Of a stretch of 64,000 nt of DNA, positions 16,002-26,092 are shown one piece after another (positions within the stretch are counted from its first letter, which is position 1; each line of letters starts with the position of its first letter). Origin of the DNA: an uncultured Caldimonas sp. (GTDB taxonomy: Bacteria; Pseudomonadota; Gammaproteobacteria; Burkholderiales; Burkholderiaceae); assembly GCF_946480305.1 (NCBI RefSeq), contig NZ_CAMLJQ010000001.1, forward strand, positions 274,647 to 338,646, read 5' to 3'. The translations under genes and the position numbers were made by a program. The notes under the pieces were generated by a model that searched no databases, had not been told where the DNA came from, and worked only from the letters and a program-made list of their open reading frames with translations.

Positions 16002-19000
16002 TCAAATGCCCACGCGGTTGACGTTCAGCCGCGTTCCCGCATCGACGGCATCCGGGTCTCCGCGCGCCGGCGTTGCCACACCATCCATCAGCTCGCGTCG
16101 GAACCCTCGCTCGCGGTTGAGCTGGAACAGGTGCACCAGGGCATCTGCCACCACCGCCACCTCCCCCCCACGCGCGGCGGCTGCGCGCTGCTCCTCGGTC
16201 GTGAGCAGGCGTTCGACGTTGGCTTCGGCCGCGCCCCACAGGCTCAGGTGCCGGCCGGCGCCCGCTCCGAGCTCCACGTACACCGGGGCGGGGCGCATGC
16301 CGGGCGGCCTCTGGTCGCCCGGGTCCGGCAGGGCCGGGTCGTCGCGCCATGCCTCCAGCCCCATGCCGTCCGGTACCGTCGCGTCGAACAGCGGGGGCAG
16401 CCCGCTCGCCTTCGGGGGCTCCCACTTGGTGACTTCCGATGCATCCTGTTCGTCGTCGAAATGCATCAGTGCCACGCGCAGGCCCACCCCCGCCGCCAGC
16501 CAGTAGCCTGGCCGCGAGAGCTGCGTGGGGCCAGGAACCGGCAGGCCGAGCAGCTTGCGCCATTCGACGTCGGCCTGTCGGGCCGTGGCATAGGTGAACA
16601 GCGAGCCGAATGCCACCTCGCCCGCCCCGTGCAGGCTGGGCTGGGCGAAGAAGTTGGCCGCGTCGTTGAGCGTCCATACCGCGCCGGAGAGCGACAACCC
16701 GCTCATGCCGAGCGTCTGGTTCCATCTGAACGGCGTGCGAGCTTCCCAGTTCGACTTCATCACGCCGCTGCCCAGGCCGGCGAAGGTGTTCACCATCAAC
16801 GCGCCGTTGGAGGCACCAAAGCCCCCCTGGATCAACGCCTGCACCGCCGAGAGGTCGCCCCCGGTCAGGGCTGCGGCCGCATAGGCAACGTTGAGGCCGT
16901 ACGTCGCACCGGTGACCAGGCGGAACATCTGCCCGCTGCCGGTACGCGGATCGAGTCCGTTGATCGACGACGCCTGCATGCCGAGCGCGCGGTCCACGCC
17001 GATCTGGTACTGGCCTACCGTCGCCATGACCGCGTTGAACTTCTGCTGCGCCGACCAGCCCGACGCTTCGTCGACCGGCTTGTTGGCCAGATAGGCATAG
17101 TCGACCCGAAACTGCTCGGTCAGCCGCGCCACGGCCTTCAGCTTGTCGTCCGACAGGCCGAAGGCCTTGCCGTTGCGCACGATGCGGTTCACGAAGCGGT
17201 CGAGGCTCTCGTGCGTGACCTTGCCCTCCTCGAATATCTGCTCCCAGCCCAGACGCACACCGTCCGAGTACAAGCTGCGTGCGAGGCCCATGCCGGCACG
17301 TGCCTCGAACCCGCTGGCATTCAGGTGCGGGTCGACGCCATCAGGCGTGGCCGCGAGCGTCGCCGAGCCCCCCGCCAGAGCCGAACCGGTTCCCACGGTC
17401 GCGAGCGTGCCCGCCACCACCCGAGCGGGCACCGTGTCGAACTTGCCGCGAGGCGTACCCTGCCCGTGCGCATGCGTCGCCTGCCAGTGCTGCGGCACGG
17501 GGTCGGCGTAGGCCTCGTGGATGGCCGCGGACTCCGGCCGCACGGCCACCTCCATCGGATGGCGCGGCGCAATGGCCTGACCCGTGGCCGGGTCGGGCAG
17601 GCTGCGCTGCGCACCGTAGGTCGCGTAGCGATTCGCGTAGAGCTGGTCCACCCATTGGTTGAAGTGGTCGAGCGCACCCATCTTGTGCTCCGGCTGCCCG
17701 TCCTTGCCGACCCCTTCGTAACCGTGGATCATCCGCTCGCGTTCGGTGCGCAGCGTGGCGAGCATCTCGTCCATCGCAGCGATTTCGCCCTCGCGCCCCT
17801 GCGCCCGCAACTGGTTGCGCGTCCAGTCGGCCACCGAGGCCTCGGCGCGCGCATTGACGGTTTCGTAGTTGCCGCGCAGCACCATCCAAAGTGCACCGGG
17901 GTCTCGCATCGCCACATCGGCGAACAGCGGCAGGTAGGTCGTCAGCGCCTGGTTGTAGTGGCCCGCATTGACCGGCTTGACGGTGTCGCTGCCGAACAGG
18001 ATGCGGTCCTGGTAGAGCACGATGAAGTCGACCATGGCCCGCCGCATGCCGGGATCGTTGATGTAGGCCTCGGCCACATCGTTCCAGGAGATGTCGAACT
18101 TGACGTGCGGGGCACGTTCCATCGCCTCGTACACCTTGGCCATGTGCGTCGGCACCTCACGGGTCTCGGTCACCTGGCTCAAGGTGCGGTCGGGGTTGAG
18201 CACGTTGCGCGTGATCGTCACCGCCTGGGTCGAGGTGTCGGGCCGCACCAGTCGGCCCAGGCCGGTATGGGCGAGCACGATATTGGCGTCGGGGTACTTC
18301 GCCACCAGGTCGATCAACTGGTCGAAGTGCTCGTAGGCGGTCTTGGTGCCGGTGGGGCGCAGGTCGTTCGCGTCGAGCGCGTGGCGTCCCCAGTCGCAGT
18401 GGATCAGCACGCCCAGGCCGGTCTCGTTGGCGAAGGCCATGAAGTGGTCCATCGAGGCGGCATCGATCTCGAACGACTCCTTGCCCAGCAGCACGTCGAC
18501 CATTTCCTTCTTGATCGTCAGCTCGCCGACGAACTTGAACACGCCCGGGTGCTCCAGCAGCATCTGGCGGGCGTGGCCGGCGGCGTCCTCCTTCGACGGA
18601 TCGACGCCGGTCATCGACATGTCCGCGCGCGCCGCACTGCGCAGGGCCTCGTCGGCGGTCTTCTGCGCCTTTGCCGCGGCTTCGGCGTCACCGCGGGCAA
18701 GGGACGCCTGCTCCTCCGCCCGGGCGGTGCGGTACCGCTCGAACTGGCTCATGAAGTCCTTCGCGACCTCGGTGTCCATCTGCTGGGCACGCTTCATGTT
18801 CAGCGGCCCGGCGTCGATGCCGGAGTAGTGCGACGCGCCGCAGTCGCTCATCTGCGGGATGGAACCGTGCAGGATGCGGCTGGTGGCGCTGGACACCCCC
18901 TGCATCGCGGTGAGCGGCTTGACGGCGAAGTAGTAGCGCTCGATCGCGCGCCAACCGTCGTTCAGCAGGGTCATGCGGTCGCGCAGGCCATCTCGCTCGG

Positions 19001-22000
19001 CCTTGGTCGCGCCACGGTGGTCGTAGCCCCGGTCGTGGGAGTGAATGTCCGCGATGACGTGCTCCAGCCCCTCCGGGATGTCGGCGCGCTCGACCACCGT
19101 CGGGTCGACCTTGAAATCGCCGGGCTTGAGCTTTACGCCGAACAACTGCTCGTACGCGTTCTTGCCGACGGGCAACTTGTTGACCAGCGCCAGCGCGGCG
19201 CGCTCGATGCGGCTCTTGATGTACTGGTCCGGCCGGTCGCCGCGATGCACGTTGGGCCAGAAATCCTTCGGGAGGTCCGGATAGGCCGGATGCTTGGGGT
19301 CGCTGTAGGTCAGGCCGTCGCTCACGGTACGTGGCGTGCGCGGGCTCGTCGACGGGCCCACATCGAGCAATGCGGTCACCCGGGCGGCGGCCTCGTCGAA
19401 CTTCACGAGCGCGCTGCCCGCCGCGATCGTCTTGTCGTCCACGATGCCCCGGGTGACCTGCGCAAGCAGGGCGTCGGCAGGGTCAACGGTGCGGGTCAGG
19501 ACCGTTTCGTCGACGCCGTGCGGCGCGAAGGCTACCGCTTCGCGCACCGCGGCCTCGGCCTCGCGCGCCTGCCGGTACGCCGTTTCCAGCGCATCGACCA
19601 CATCCTTGGCGTGCTGCAGCCGGCCGGCGGACACGTCGGCGGCGCGTGCCGCCACATGCGCATCGACGGCCTGCTGCAGCAGCGGCTGCATTTCGTCGCG
19701 CGTCAACGTCCGTGCCGTGCCGGGGTCGGCCTGGGCATCGCGGTGGGTGGTCCATGCCGCCTCGGCTTCGGCGGCCTTGGTCGTCTCGTAGGCTCGCGCG
19801 GCATCATCCCTGGCCTGGGCATCGGCCAGCGCCTCGCGGGCAAGCCCGAGGTGCCCGCCGACCTCCCGCGTCGCGGCGGCGGCTGCGTCCGCATCGAGCA
19901 CGCGCCGTGTCGCCGACAGCGGCGCCAGCTCGCCATGCCTGTCGATGAAGTCCTTGAAGTGCCGCACGGCTTCGGTGGTTTCGGTCTCGACGAGCTGCTG
20001 CTTGCGCGTCGCCCCTTCCTTCGAGAGGCCGGTGACGATCAAGGCGTCCTCCAACCGCGCGGTTCGCGCAACGATGCCCTGCGCCGCGCGCTCGACGGCC
20101 TGCGCCCGACGTTCCGCTCGTGCCGCGGCCGTGCGGGTGATGAAGGCGTTCGGGCCCCGCGCGTCATCGGCAGCCAGCCGTGCCCGTTCGGCTTGTGTCC
20201 GCGCCGCCTGAACGTCGGCCTCGGCGCGGGTCTGCGCCAGACGGGCGAGATCGAGCTGGTCTTTGACGAAAGCATGCCGCGCGGTGGTTTCCTCCACCCG
20301 CGAATTGGCGGTCTTCACCTCCGCCGCAGCCAGCGCTTCGACATCCTTCAGCATGGCCGCCCTGTCCTTGCCTGCCCGCGCGACCGCGGCATCGGCCTCC
20401 TTGCGCAGGCGTTGCGCCGTGCGCAGCAGTTGCGGGGCCTGCTCGGTGTTGCGAGCCGCCTCTGCCCTGGCTTCGGCTTCACGGGCTTCGCGCAGCAGCC
20501 GCTGTGCACCCTGCTCACGCGTGCGCAGCGCCTCCGCGCCGTGATGCAGCCGATCTTCCAACTGCCGGGTTCTCGCTTCCTCCTTCTGCAGCGCCTTGTG
20601 GGCCTTCTGCAATGCCTTGTCGGATTGTCTGGTCTGCGCAAGCGCGGTCTCGATCTGCGTGACGAGTTCTCCGGCGTTGCGGGGAGCCATCACTGCATCG
20701 GGCGTGCTGCTCGGTGCCGGCTCCGCCGTGCTGCGCACGGGCCCGAGGCCACGCACGGCCAATTGCGCGGCGTCATCGCCCACCCACCTGACACCCTGGA
20801 AACCTCCAGCATCGCGCACCGCGGAGGGGGGCGTGCGCGACACCACCAGGAAGGTGTCAGCGCTCAGCGGCGCCTCGCCCAGCCCGTGCCTGCTGTCACG
20901 GATGTTGAAGCCGGGCGGCCCGTCAGGCTCGCCCTGCCCCAGCCAGCGCGCTCGCCGCTCCCCCTGGGCCGCAATGCCCCAGCCCTTGAGCTGCGAGGAC
21001 TTCAGGTCGACCGGCGCGTCCGTGTCCACCGGCTGGCTGCGCTCGAAGCGGTAGACGAACACGTCGCCCTCGCCAGACAGCGCGCGCAGTTGCGGCAGCA
21101 GGTCCGGCCACTGGTGGCCCAGCACGAGCACGTCGTTCGGCGGGTCGCCACCGGCCTGTGCGGTGGTATCCGGCATGCGGGCCGGCGGATCACCGAGATC
21201 CGAGCGCCGGATCCCGCGCACCTCGCGGCTTTCGCGTACCTGCCGCAGCGGGTCGGCGTTGCGTCCGGCGCCCCGCTGGCGCGAGCTGCGGGTCCCGGTG
21301 TGCGGGCTCTCGCCGGTGTCGGCGTTGTTCTCGCTGGATCGGGATCCAGCGCCCGGTCGGTGTGCGGAGCCGGTCGCGCTGCTCTCGCTCGCGAGTGGGT
21401 TGACACCGGGCAAGAACGTGACCGGATCGATGGCCGGCTCGGCGCTGCGCGGCGGGCTCGGCGCTGCGGACACGTCCGGGGGAGGATCCGCCGCACCCGG
21501 CTGGCGGCGCTCGCCGGGCTGTGCACCTGTGGCGGGGTCGGGAAGCGCATTGCTCGTGCCCGGGTCGTGAGTGCCCCTGGCGTCGGGCCGGGCCAGCCCG
21601 AGGGGCTGCGCCGCAACGCCGTTGTCGGGTGGCGGCAGGGCCGGCCCGTCTCCCGTGCGCGGCGAGCCGCCCTCCAGCCGCGGGCCCTGGCCGCCCATGG
21701 GAGCGGGCCCTCCCGCGTTCTGCGTCGTGGGCATGCCCGCCGGCTGCTTGAGCCTGCCGACGATCGCCGGCGTCATGATGTCGATGCCGCTGAGCGACAG
21801 GTTGAGGATCGCCTCGCCGCGCTCGAGGCCGCTCATGTGCTCCCAGTTCACGGCCAGGTAGCGCGCCTGGTCCGCCCCACCGGCCACACCGGTGGCGAGT
21901 GCGCCGCGGCCAAGGTAGGTTGCGCGAGTGCCCCACGTCGCCGCGCTTGCGGCGGCGCCCCGGGTGGCCGCCGAAGCGGTGCGTACCGCAGAGCCCATGG

Positions 22001-25000
22001 CGCCGGCGCCGAGCGCGATACCCAACAGCGAGATCTGGCTCATGCGGGCCCGCTCGTTCTCGATCGGGTTGAGCGACTGACCGTGCGTGGCCAGCGTGTG
22101 CAGATCGGACACCGCCGTCACGCCGCCATAGAGCATGGAGCCGCCGACGATCAAGCCAGCGCCCGCGGCCGTCAGGGTGCCCGCCGAGGCAACGATCAAC
22201 ACCACACCGGCCACGACGCCCACCACGCCGACGACCGTGTCGACGTGCCATTCGCGGCGGAAGGTCTCGAAACCCGTCTCGGTCCGCGCATCGGCCACCA
22301 GCAGCTCGATGTTGCCGTCGTCCTGTACCTTGAACTCGCCGTCCTCCGGCATCACCAGCGTCACGCCCTCGGCGGGCAGGCTGTTGTTGGCGCGGAAGTC
22401 GTCGATGTCCTTGTAGCTCCAGCCCTGCTCGTCGATGTAGCGGAAGCCCGGTTCGTCCTTGTGCTCGACCTTGAACAGCGCCGTCTTGACGATGCCGGCC
22501 TCCTCGGTGGCATAGACCACCGGCACCACGGTCAGCCGGGCGTTTTCGCCGCCGACGTCGACGATCTCCTGCACCGCCGCATCCAGCATCTTCTGCTGGT
22601 CTTCGTTGAGGTCGGTGAACAGGTTCTGCTCGACCATCATCCGCGCGTTGACGTCCGGCTGCGTCGGATCGAGTGCGACCGACGGCTGCCATCCGAACGA
22701 CGCGGCCACGGTGTTGGCGATGTGCGTGCGGCCCTGCATTTCGCTGGGCATGCCGCCGTACATCACGAAGTGGTCGTTGATGAGCGCCTGGGCCATCACC
22801 TCCGGGTTGCGGTTGAACAGCTCATACAGCTTCTTCGGGTCCTGCCGGTCGGCGGGATCGAGGTTCTCGGCGATGAACTGCTGCTGCTCGTGCCATGCGC
22901 CGGGGGATGCCGTGGCAGTGAGGTCGCGCTCGGCGCCATCGAGCGCCGTCCTCGCCTGCTGCAGCGCCTGCCAGGTGTCCGACTGCCGCTCGGCCCCGGT
23001 GCCCCGCAGGTAGGCGTGATCGGCCAGCCACGCATCGTGCCCGGTCTGCGCAGTGTCCACCCGGTCCTGTGCCCCGCCTCGCGTCTTCTGCTGGTGCAGC
23101 TCGAACCAGTCCGAGCGGCGATCGACCGCTTCGGTGCGCGCATCGTCGGCGTCGCGCTGCAGCTCATCGATGCTGCGTTCGGGGTCCCGGCCCGCGCGAA
23201 CGTCAGCCTGCGCCAGCCTCAGTTCCCGGTTGGCGTCCTGCCACCGGATGGCCGCATTGATCGCCGTCTGCTCGGCCACCAGCAGATCGCGCCGGTCGGT
23301 GGCTTGCTGCAATGCGTCCTCGAGCGCTGCGGTGTCGCCGGTCGCGTTGTCGAGGGTGCCCTGCGCCGTCTCGACTGCCGTGTTGGCGTCGACCACCGCC
23401 TGATCGACCTCGGTCTTGCGTGTCGTCAGGTCTTCACTCAGGTTGAGCGTCGGCACGTTGTCCTGGCCGGTGCGCCCGCCGTTGGTCGCGAACTGCAGCG
23501 CGTCGGGCGGCTGTTCCGTCGCCGCGGGGGGATGGTCTTGCGCATGGGTGGCCAACCGCGCCTCGACCTCGGTGCGGCTGCTACGCGCGTCGGCCGCATG
23601 CGCCTGGGCCTCCCACACGCGTGCCGTGACGGAGTTGATCTTCACCGTCTCGGGCTTCTGGTAGGTGCCGTAGCTCCCGTAGCTCCCGTAGGTCGTCACC
23701 TCGGTCGTGGTCGGCAGCTGGTCCTGGAAGGTGGCGTAGTAGCCGTCGTCACGACGCTCGACCACCGTGCCGTCCTTCAGCACCCAGGTATTCCCATCCT
23801 CCGACACCTTGGTGCCGTCGGAGAGCGTGCGATAACCGTCGTCGACCGGCAGCTCGGTGTTGCTTGCTTCCGCGAACGTCGACGGTGGCAGCACGTCGGC
23901 TGTCCTGTCGAAGCCGTCGGGGTACTCGTAGTCGGTGACCTCCACGCCGTACATGCCCTGCCGTGTGGTCTCCCGGCGCTCCACGAAGTCGTGCGTGTCG
24001 TATTCGTGCTGCGCGGTCAGCAATTCCCGCTCGGCATCGATCAGTTCGATGCGGCTCTCGTAGTCCGCCACCTCCAGCTCGAGCCGGTCGTACTCCGCGA
24101 GCTCGCGGTCGAGTTCGACCTGCTTCGCCGCCTTGTCCTCGGCGCCTGCGGTCTCCCAGGCGGTACGCGCCTCGTCGACGTTGACCTCCAGGTCCGCCAG
24201 CGCGTCGCGGGAGTTCTGGAGTCCCTCGCGCGCTTCGGTTTCCTGCTCGGCAAGCGTGCCCGCGGCCTCCTTCTGCGACAACGCCTCGGAGACGTTGGTC
24301 CTCGCCTCGCCTTCCAGGCGGTCGACCTCCGCCTGTGCGTCGATGACCGCCTGCGACGGCTCGCTGGCGCCCGCGTCGGTATCCGCTCGCTGCGCCGCGG
24401 CCAGGTCGATGCGCGCCTGCCGCAGATCCTGAAGACTGCCGAGTGCATCGGATTCGGCCTGCGCCGTCTGCTGCGTCTGCAGCTTGGCGCCCAGGTCGCG
24501 TTCAAGCCGGTCGATCTCGCTGGCAGTCGCGCCGCGCTCGCGGGCGTCGTCGAGCGCCGTCTGCGCCTCGGTCACGCCCTGGTTGGCGGTCCGCAGCTTG
24601 CCCCCGATCTCTTCTTCGCGTGCCACCCACGGCTTCACGTCGAGTCGCCCGTGTTCCAGCCCGCTGCTCGGGTCGCCGAACTGATCGCGGTAGGTCGTGT
24701 CCCAGGCAGCTTCCGCGTCCTCCAGCCGCGCGTCGGCCCGGTCGGCCCGCTGCTGCGCTTCCCACAGGTCGGCGGTCTCCGGGGGCAGGTCGTGCCACTC
24801 GTCGAACCACCAGTCCTTCACCTCCTTGAACTGCCACTTGCCGTCGCGGAACTCGACCTGCCGGCCGTCGTCGCTGCCCGGCTTCGCCCAGAAGGCCCGG
24901 TTGTACCCGTCCTCGCCCTCCGTCGGCTGATTGGCAGAAGCCGCGTCCCAGGCCGCCTGGGCGTCCTTCAGGGCTGCTTCGGCGTCGAAGGACTCCAGCC

Positions 25001-25961
25001 GGGCCGCCGCGACCTCGTGCACGTCCTGGTGGAAGTTCTGTTTGTCGATGGCATCCAGCAGGTCTTGCTCCGCCTGATCGATCTTGGCCTGCTGCTCCGG
25101 CGTTGCCACGCCGCCGGCAGCTTGCCGCGTCTCGGCCAGGGCATCCTGCGCATCGCGCACTTCGGCATCCGCGATGCGGCTGTTGTAGCCCGACTGTTCC
25201 TCGCTCGCCTCGAGCTCCAGGCGGGTCAAGGCGGCCTGTGCTTCGTCTGCCACAGCCTGCAGTTCCGTTGCGTTCTGCTGGGCGCTGCGGCGCGAGGTTT
25301 CGAAGTCGGGATCGTGTCGCTCCGCGTACGAGGGGTTGTCGTAGGCCTCGGCGGCTTCGATGGCCTGGTCCGCCGCGGCCTGGGCCTCGTCGCGCGCGGT
25401 CGTGGCGGCCTCGATCTCGCTGCCGCTTTCCTGCGCAGCGTCGTACTGCTCCCGCCGCAGATCGCTCACCTCGGCCGATTCGTTCTTCAGGCTGTTCCGG
25501 ATCTCATTGATCTGCTCGCCCAGACCCTGCGGATCGAACGCCTCTCCCTCGCCCGCGCGCTCGAGGATCGCCTGCGCCTGCTGGTCCAGGGCGGCGTTGA
25601 CGTCGCCCCCGCTCTCACGAGCATTGCCGGCGGCGACGCGCATTTCCTGCGCCGCGGCGCCAAGGTATTCGTTGTATGAATCGTTCAGCGCTTGCGTCTG
25701 CTGCTGGGGGGGCTCCTCGCCATTCATCAGCTTCTGGTTGCGTGCCTCCACCTTTTGCTCGACCTCGCCCTGCAACTGCCCGGTGTGCTGAGAGGCCCGG
25801 TCGAGAGCTGCCTGCCGCGCCTGCTGCTGTGCGGTCGTGTTGCTGCGCGGAGGAGGAGGCGGCGGGGGTGGAGGGGGCGGAGGCGGCGGGGGAGGTGGAG
25901 GAGGAGGCGGCAGCGGTGGAGGCGGCGAGAAGACCCGGCGAACTGCATCGAGAAACGACAT
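16002..25961 (-). CDS. 3319-residue multidomain giant with polyproline run and amidohydrolase barrel
   Basis: I know no name for this protein. In order: a short basic-hydrophobic start; a run of about 25 prolines broken by one Leu (13-38); long Ala/Glu/Gln coiled coil (about 45-1000); an alpha/beta module (about 1040-1235); hydrophobic Gly/Val/Ala segments (about 1240-1281 and 1305-1360); a Pro/Gly linker (about 1405-1600); a second coiled coil (about 1765-2140); an amidohydrolase-superfamily barrel (about 2200-2780); and a helical, partly hydrophobic C-terminus. The barrel keeps all expected metal ligands: H2307-x-H2309 (DIHSHD), H2521 (VLIHCDWG), H2565 (IVLAHTGLG) and D2659 (ILFGSDT). There is no Sec signal peptide. 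The gene lies between the T3SS core and the 1290-residue gene and has its own CGTAG dyads, so a secreted effector or translocator role is inferred. Confidence 0.7.
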   Translation of the reverse strand: MSFLDAVRRVFSPPPPLPPPPPPPPPPPPPPPPPPPPPRSNTTAQQQARQAALDRASQHTGQLQGEVEQKVEARNQKLMNGEEPPQQQTQALNDSYNEYLGAAAQEMRVAAGNARESGGDVNAALDQQAQAILERAGEGEAFDPQGLGEQINEIRNSLKNESAEVSDLRREQYDAAQESGSEIEAATTARDEAQAAADQAIEAAEAYDNPSYAERHDPDFETSRRSAQQNATELQAVADEAQAALTRLELEASEEQSGYNSRIADAEVRDAQDALAETRQAAGGVATPEQQAKIDQAEQDLLDAIDKQNFHQDVHEVAAARLESFDAEAALKDAQAAWDAASANQPTEGEDGYNRAFWAKPGSDDGRQVEFRDGKWQFKEVKDWWFDEWHDLPPETADLWEAQQRADRADARLEDAEAAWDTTYRDQFGDPSSGLEHGRLDVKPWVAREEEIGGKLRTANQGVTEAQTALDDARERGATASEIDRLERDLGAKLQTQQTAQAESDALGSLQDLRQARIDLAAAQRADTDAGASEPSQAVIDAQAEVDRLEGEARTNVSEALSQKEAAGTLAEQETEAREGLQNSRDALADLEVNVDEARTAWETAGAEDKAAKQVELDRELAEYDRLELEVADYESRIELIDAERELLTAQHEYDTHDFVERRETTRQGMYGVEVTDYEYPDGFDRTADVLPPSTFAEASNTELPVDDGYRTLSDGTKVSEDGNTWVLKDGTVVERRDDGYYATFQDQLPTTTEVTTYGSYGSYGTYQKPETVKINSVTARVWEAQAHAADARSSRTEVEARLATHAQDHPPAATEQPPDALQFATNGGRTGQDNVPTLNLSEDLTTRKTEVDQAVVDANTAVETAQGTLDNATGDTAALEDALQQATDRRDLLVAEQTAINAAIRWQDANRELRLAQADVRAGRDPERSIDELQRDADDARTEAVDRRSDWFELHQQKTRGGAQDRVDTAQTGHDAWLADHAYLRGTGAERQSDTWQALQQARTALDGAERDLTATASPGAWHEQQQFIAENLDPADRQDPKKLYELFNRNPEVMAQALINDHFVMYGGMPSEMQGRTHIANTVAASFGWQPSVALDPTQPDVNARMMVEQNLFTDLNEDQQKMLDAAVQEIVDVGGENARLTVVPVVYATEEAGIVKTALFKVEHKDEPGFRYIDEQGWSYKDIDDFRANNSLPAEGVTLVMPEDGEFKVQDDGNIELLVADARTETGFETFRREWHVDTVVGVVGVVAGVVLIVASAGTLTAAGAGLIVGGSMLYGGVTAVSDLHTLATHGQSLNPIENERARMSQISLLGIALGAGAMGSAVRTASAATRGAAASAATWGTRATYLGRGALATGVAGGADQARYLAVNWEHMSGLERGEAILNLSLSGIDIMTPAIVGRLKQPAGMPTTQNAGGPAPMGGQGPRLEGGSPRTGDGPALPPPDNGVAAQPLGLARPDARGTHDPGTSNALPDPATGAQPGERRQPGAADPPPDVSAAPSPPRSAEPAIDPVTFLPGVNPLASESSATGSAHRPGAGSRSSENNADTGESPHTGTRSSRQRGAGRNADPLRQVRESREVRGIRRSDLGDPPARMPDTTAQAGGDPPNDVLVLGHQWPDLLPQLRALSGEGDVFVYRFERSQPVDTDAPVDLKSSQLKGWGIAAQGERRARWLGQGEPDGPPGFNIRDSRHGLGEAPLSADTFLVVSRTPPSAVRDAGGFQGVRWVGDDAAQLAVRGLGPVRSTAEPAPSSTPDAVMAPRNAGELVTQIETALAQTRQSDKALQKAHKALQKEEARTRQLEDRLHHGAEALRTREQGAQRLLREAREAEARAEAARNTEQAPQLLRTAQRLRKEADAAVARAGKDRAAMLKDVEALAAAEVKTANSRVEETTARHAFVKDQLDLARLAQTRAEADVQAARTQAERARLAADDARGPNAFITRTAAARAERRAQAVERAAQGIVARTARLEDALIVTGLSKEGATRKQQLVETETTEAVRHFKDFIDRHGELAPLSATRRVLDADAAAAATREVGGHLGLAREALADAQARDDAARAYETTKAAEAEAAWTTHRDAQADPGTARTLTRDEMQPLLQQAVDAHVAARAADVSAGRLQHAKDVVDALETAYRQAREAEAAVREAVAFAPHGVDETVLTRTVDPADALLAQVTRGIVDDKTIAAGSALVKFDEAAARVTALLDVGPSTSPRTPRTVSDGLTYSDPKHPAYPDLPKDFWPNVHRGDRPDQYIKSRIERAALALVNKLPVGKNAYEQLFGVKLKPGDFKVDPTVVERADIPEGLEHVIADIHSHDRGYDHRGATKAERDGLRDRMTLLNDGWRAIERYYFAVKPLTAMQGVSSATSRILHGSIPQMSDCGASHYSGIDAGPLNMKRAQQMDTEVAKDFMSQFERYRTARAEEQASLARGDAEAAAKAQKTADEALRSAARADMSMTGVDPSKEDAAGHARQMLLEHPGVFKFVGELTIKKEMVDVLLGKESFEIDAASMDHFMAFANETGLGVLIHCDWGRHALDANDLRPTGTKTAYEHFDQLIDLVAKYPDANIVLAHTGLGRLVRPDTSTQAVTITRNVLNPDRTLSQVTETREVPTHMAKVYEAMERAPHVKFDISWNDVAEAYINDPGMRRAMVDFIVLYQDRILFGSDTVKPVNAGHYNQALTTYLPLFADVAMRDPGALWMVLRGNYETVNARAEASVADWTRNQLRAQGREGEIAAMDEMLATLRTERERMIHGYEGVGKDGQPEHKMGALDHFNQWVDQLYANRYATYGAQRSLPDPATGQAIAPRHPMEVAVRPESAAIHEAYADPVPQHWQATHAHGQGTPRGKFDTVPARVVAGTLATVGTGSALAGGSATLAATPDGVDPHLNASGFEARAGMGLARSLYSDGVRLGWEQIFEEGKVTHESLDRFVNRIVRNGKAFGLSDDKLKAVARLTEQFRVDYAYLANKPVDEASGWSAQQKFNAVMATVGQYQIGVDRALGMQASSINGLDPRTGSGQMFRLVTGATYGLNVAYAAAALTGGDLSAVQALIQGGFGASNGALMVNTFAGLGSGVMKSNWEARTPFRWNQTLGMSGLSLSGAVWTLNDAANFFAQPSLHGAGEVAFGSLFTYATARQADVEWRKLLGLPVPGPTQLSRPGYWLAAGVGLRVALMHFDDEQDASEVTKWEPPKASGLPPLFDATVPDGMGLEAWRDDPALPDPGDQRPPGMRPAPVYVELGAGAGRHLSLWGAAEANVERLLTTEEQRAAAARGGEVAVVADALVHLFQLNRERGFRRELMDGVATPARGDPDAVDAGTRLNVNRVGI

Positions 25962-26048
25962 TGACTTTCCCCTGCGTTGCTGCGGTCCGCGGGCTGTGCG
26001 GTACCGTCAAACTGCTGACATTCTTCGCCCGGCCCACGCAGTGACCAA

Positions 26049-26082
26049 GCACGGAAATCCGTAGTTGTCCGGGATTCCGTAG
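26049..26082. promoter_or_regulatory. Two CGTAG dyads in tandem, sites D1 and D2
   Basis: GCACGGA-AA-TCCGTAG (26049-26064) and GTCCGGG-AT-TCCGTAG (26067-26082) lie 18 bp apart and 88-121 bp upstream of the giant gene's ATG, just after the sctU stop. Both keep CG at positions 4-5 and CGTAG at 12-16. Confidence 0.5.
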
Positions 26083-26092
26083 ACAGAGGCTG

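Noticed and set aside
15696..25679. A plus-strand open frame of 3327 codons antisense to the giant gene
   Set aside because: It mirrors the giant gene in GC-rich, codon-biased DNA. The translation is His/Arg/Gly/Val-rich with no domain motifs, while the minus-strand product shows a coherent amidohydrolase and coiled coils.
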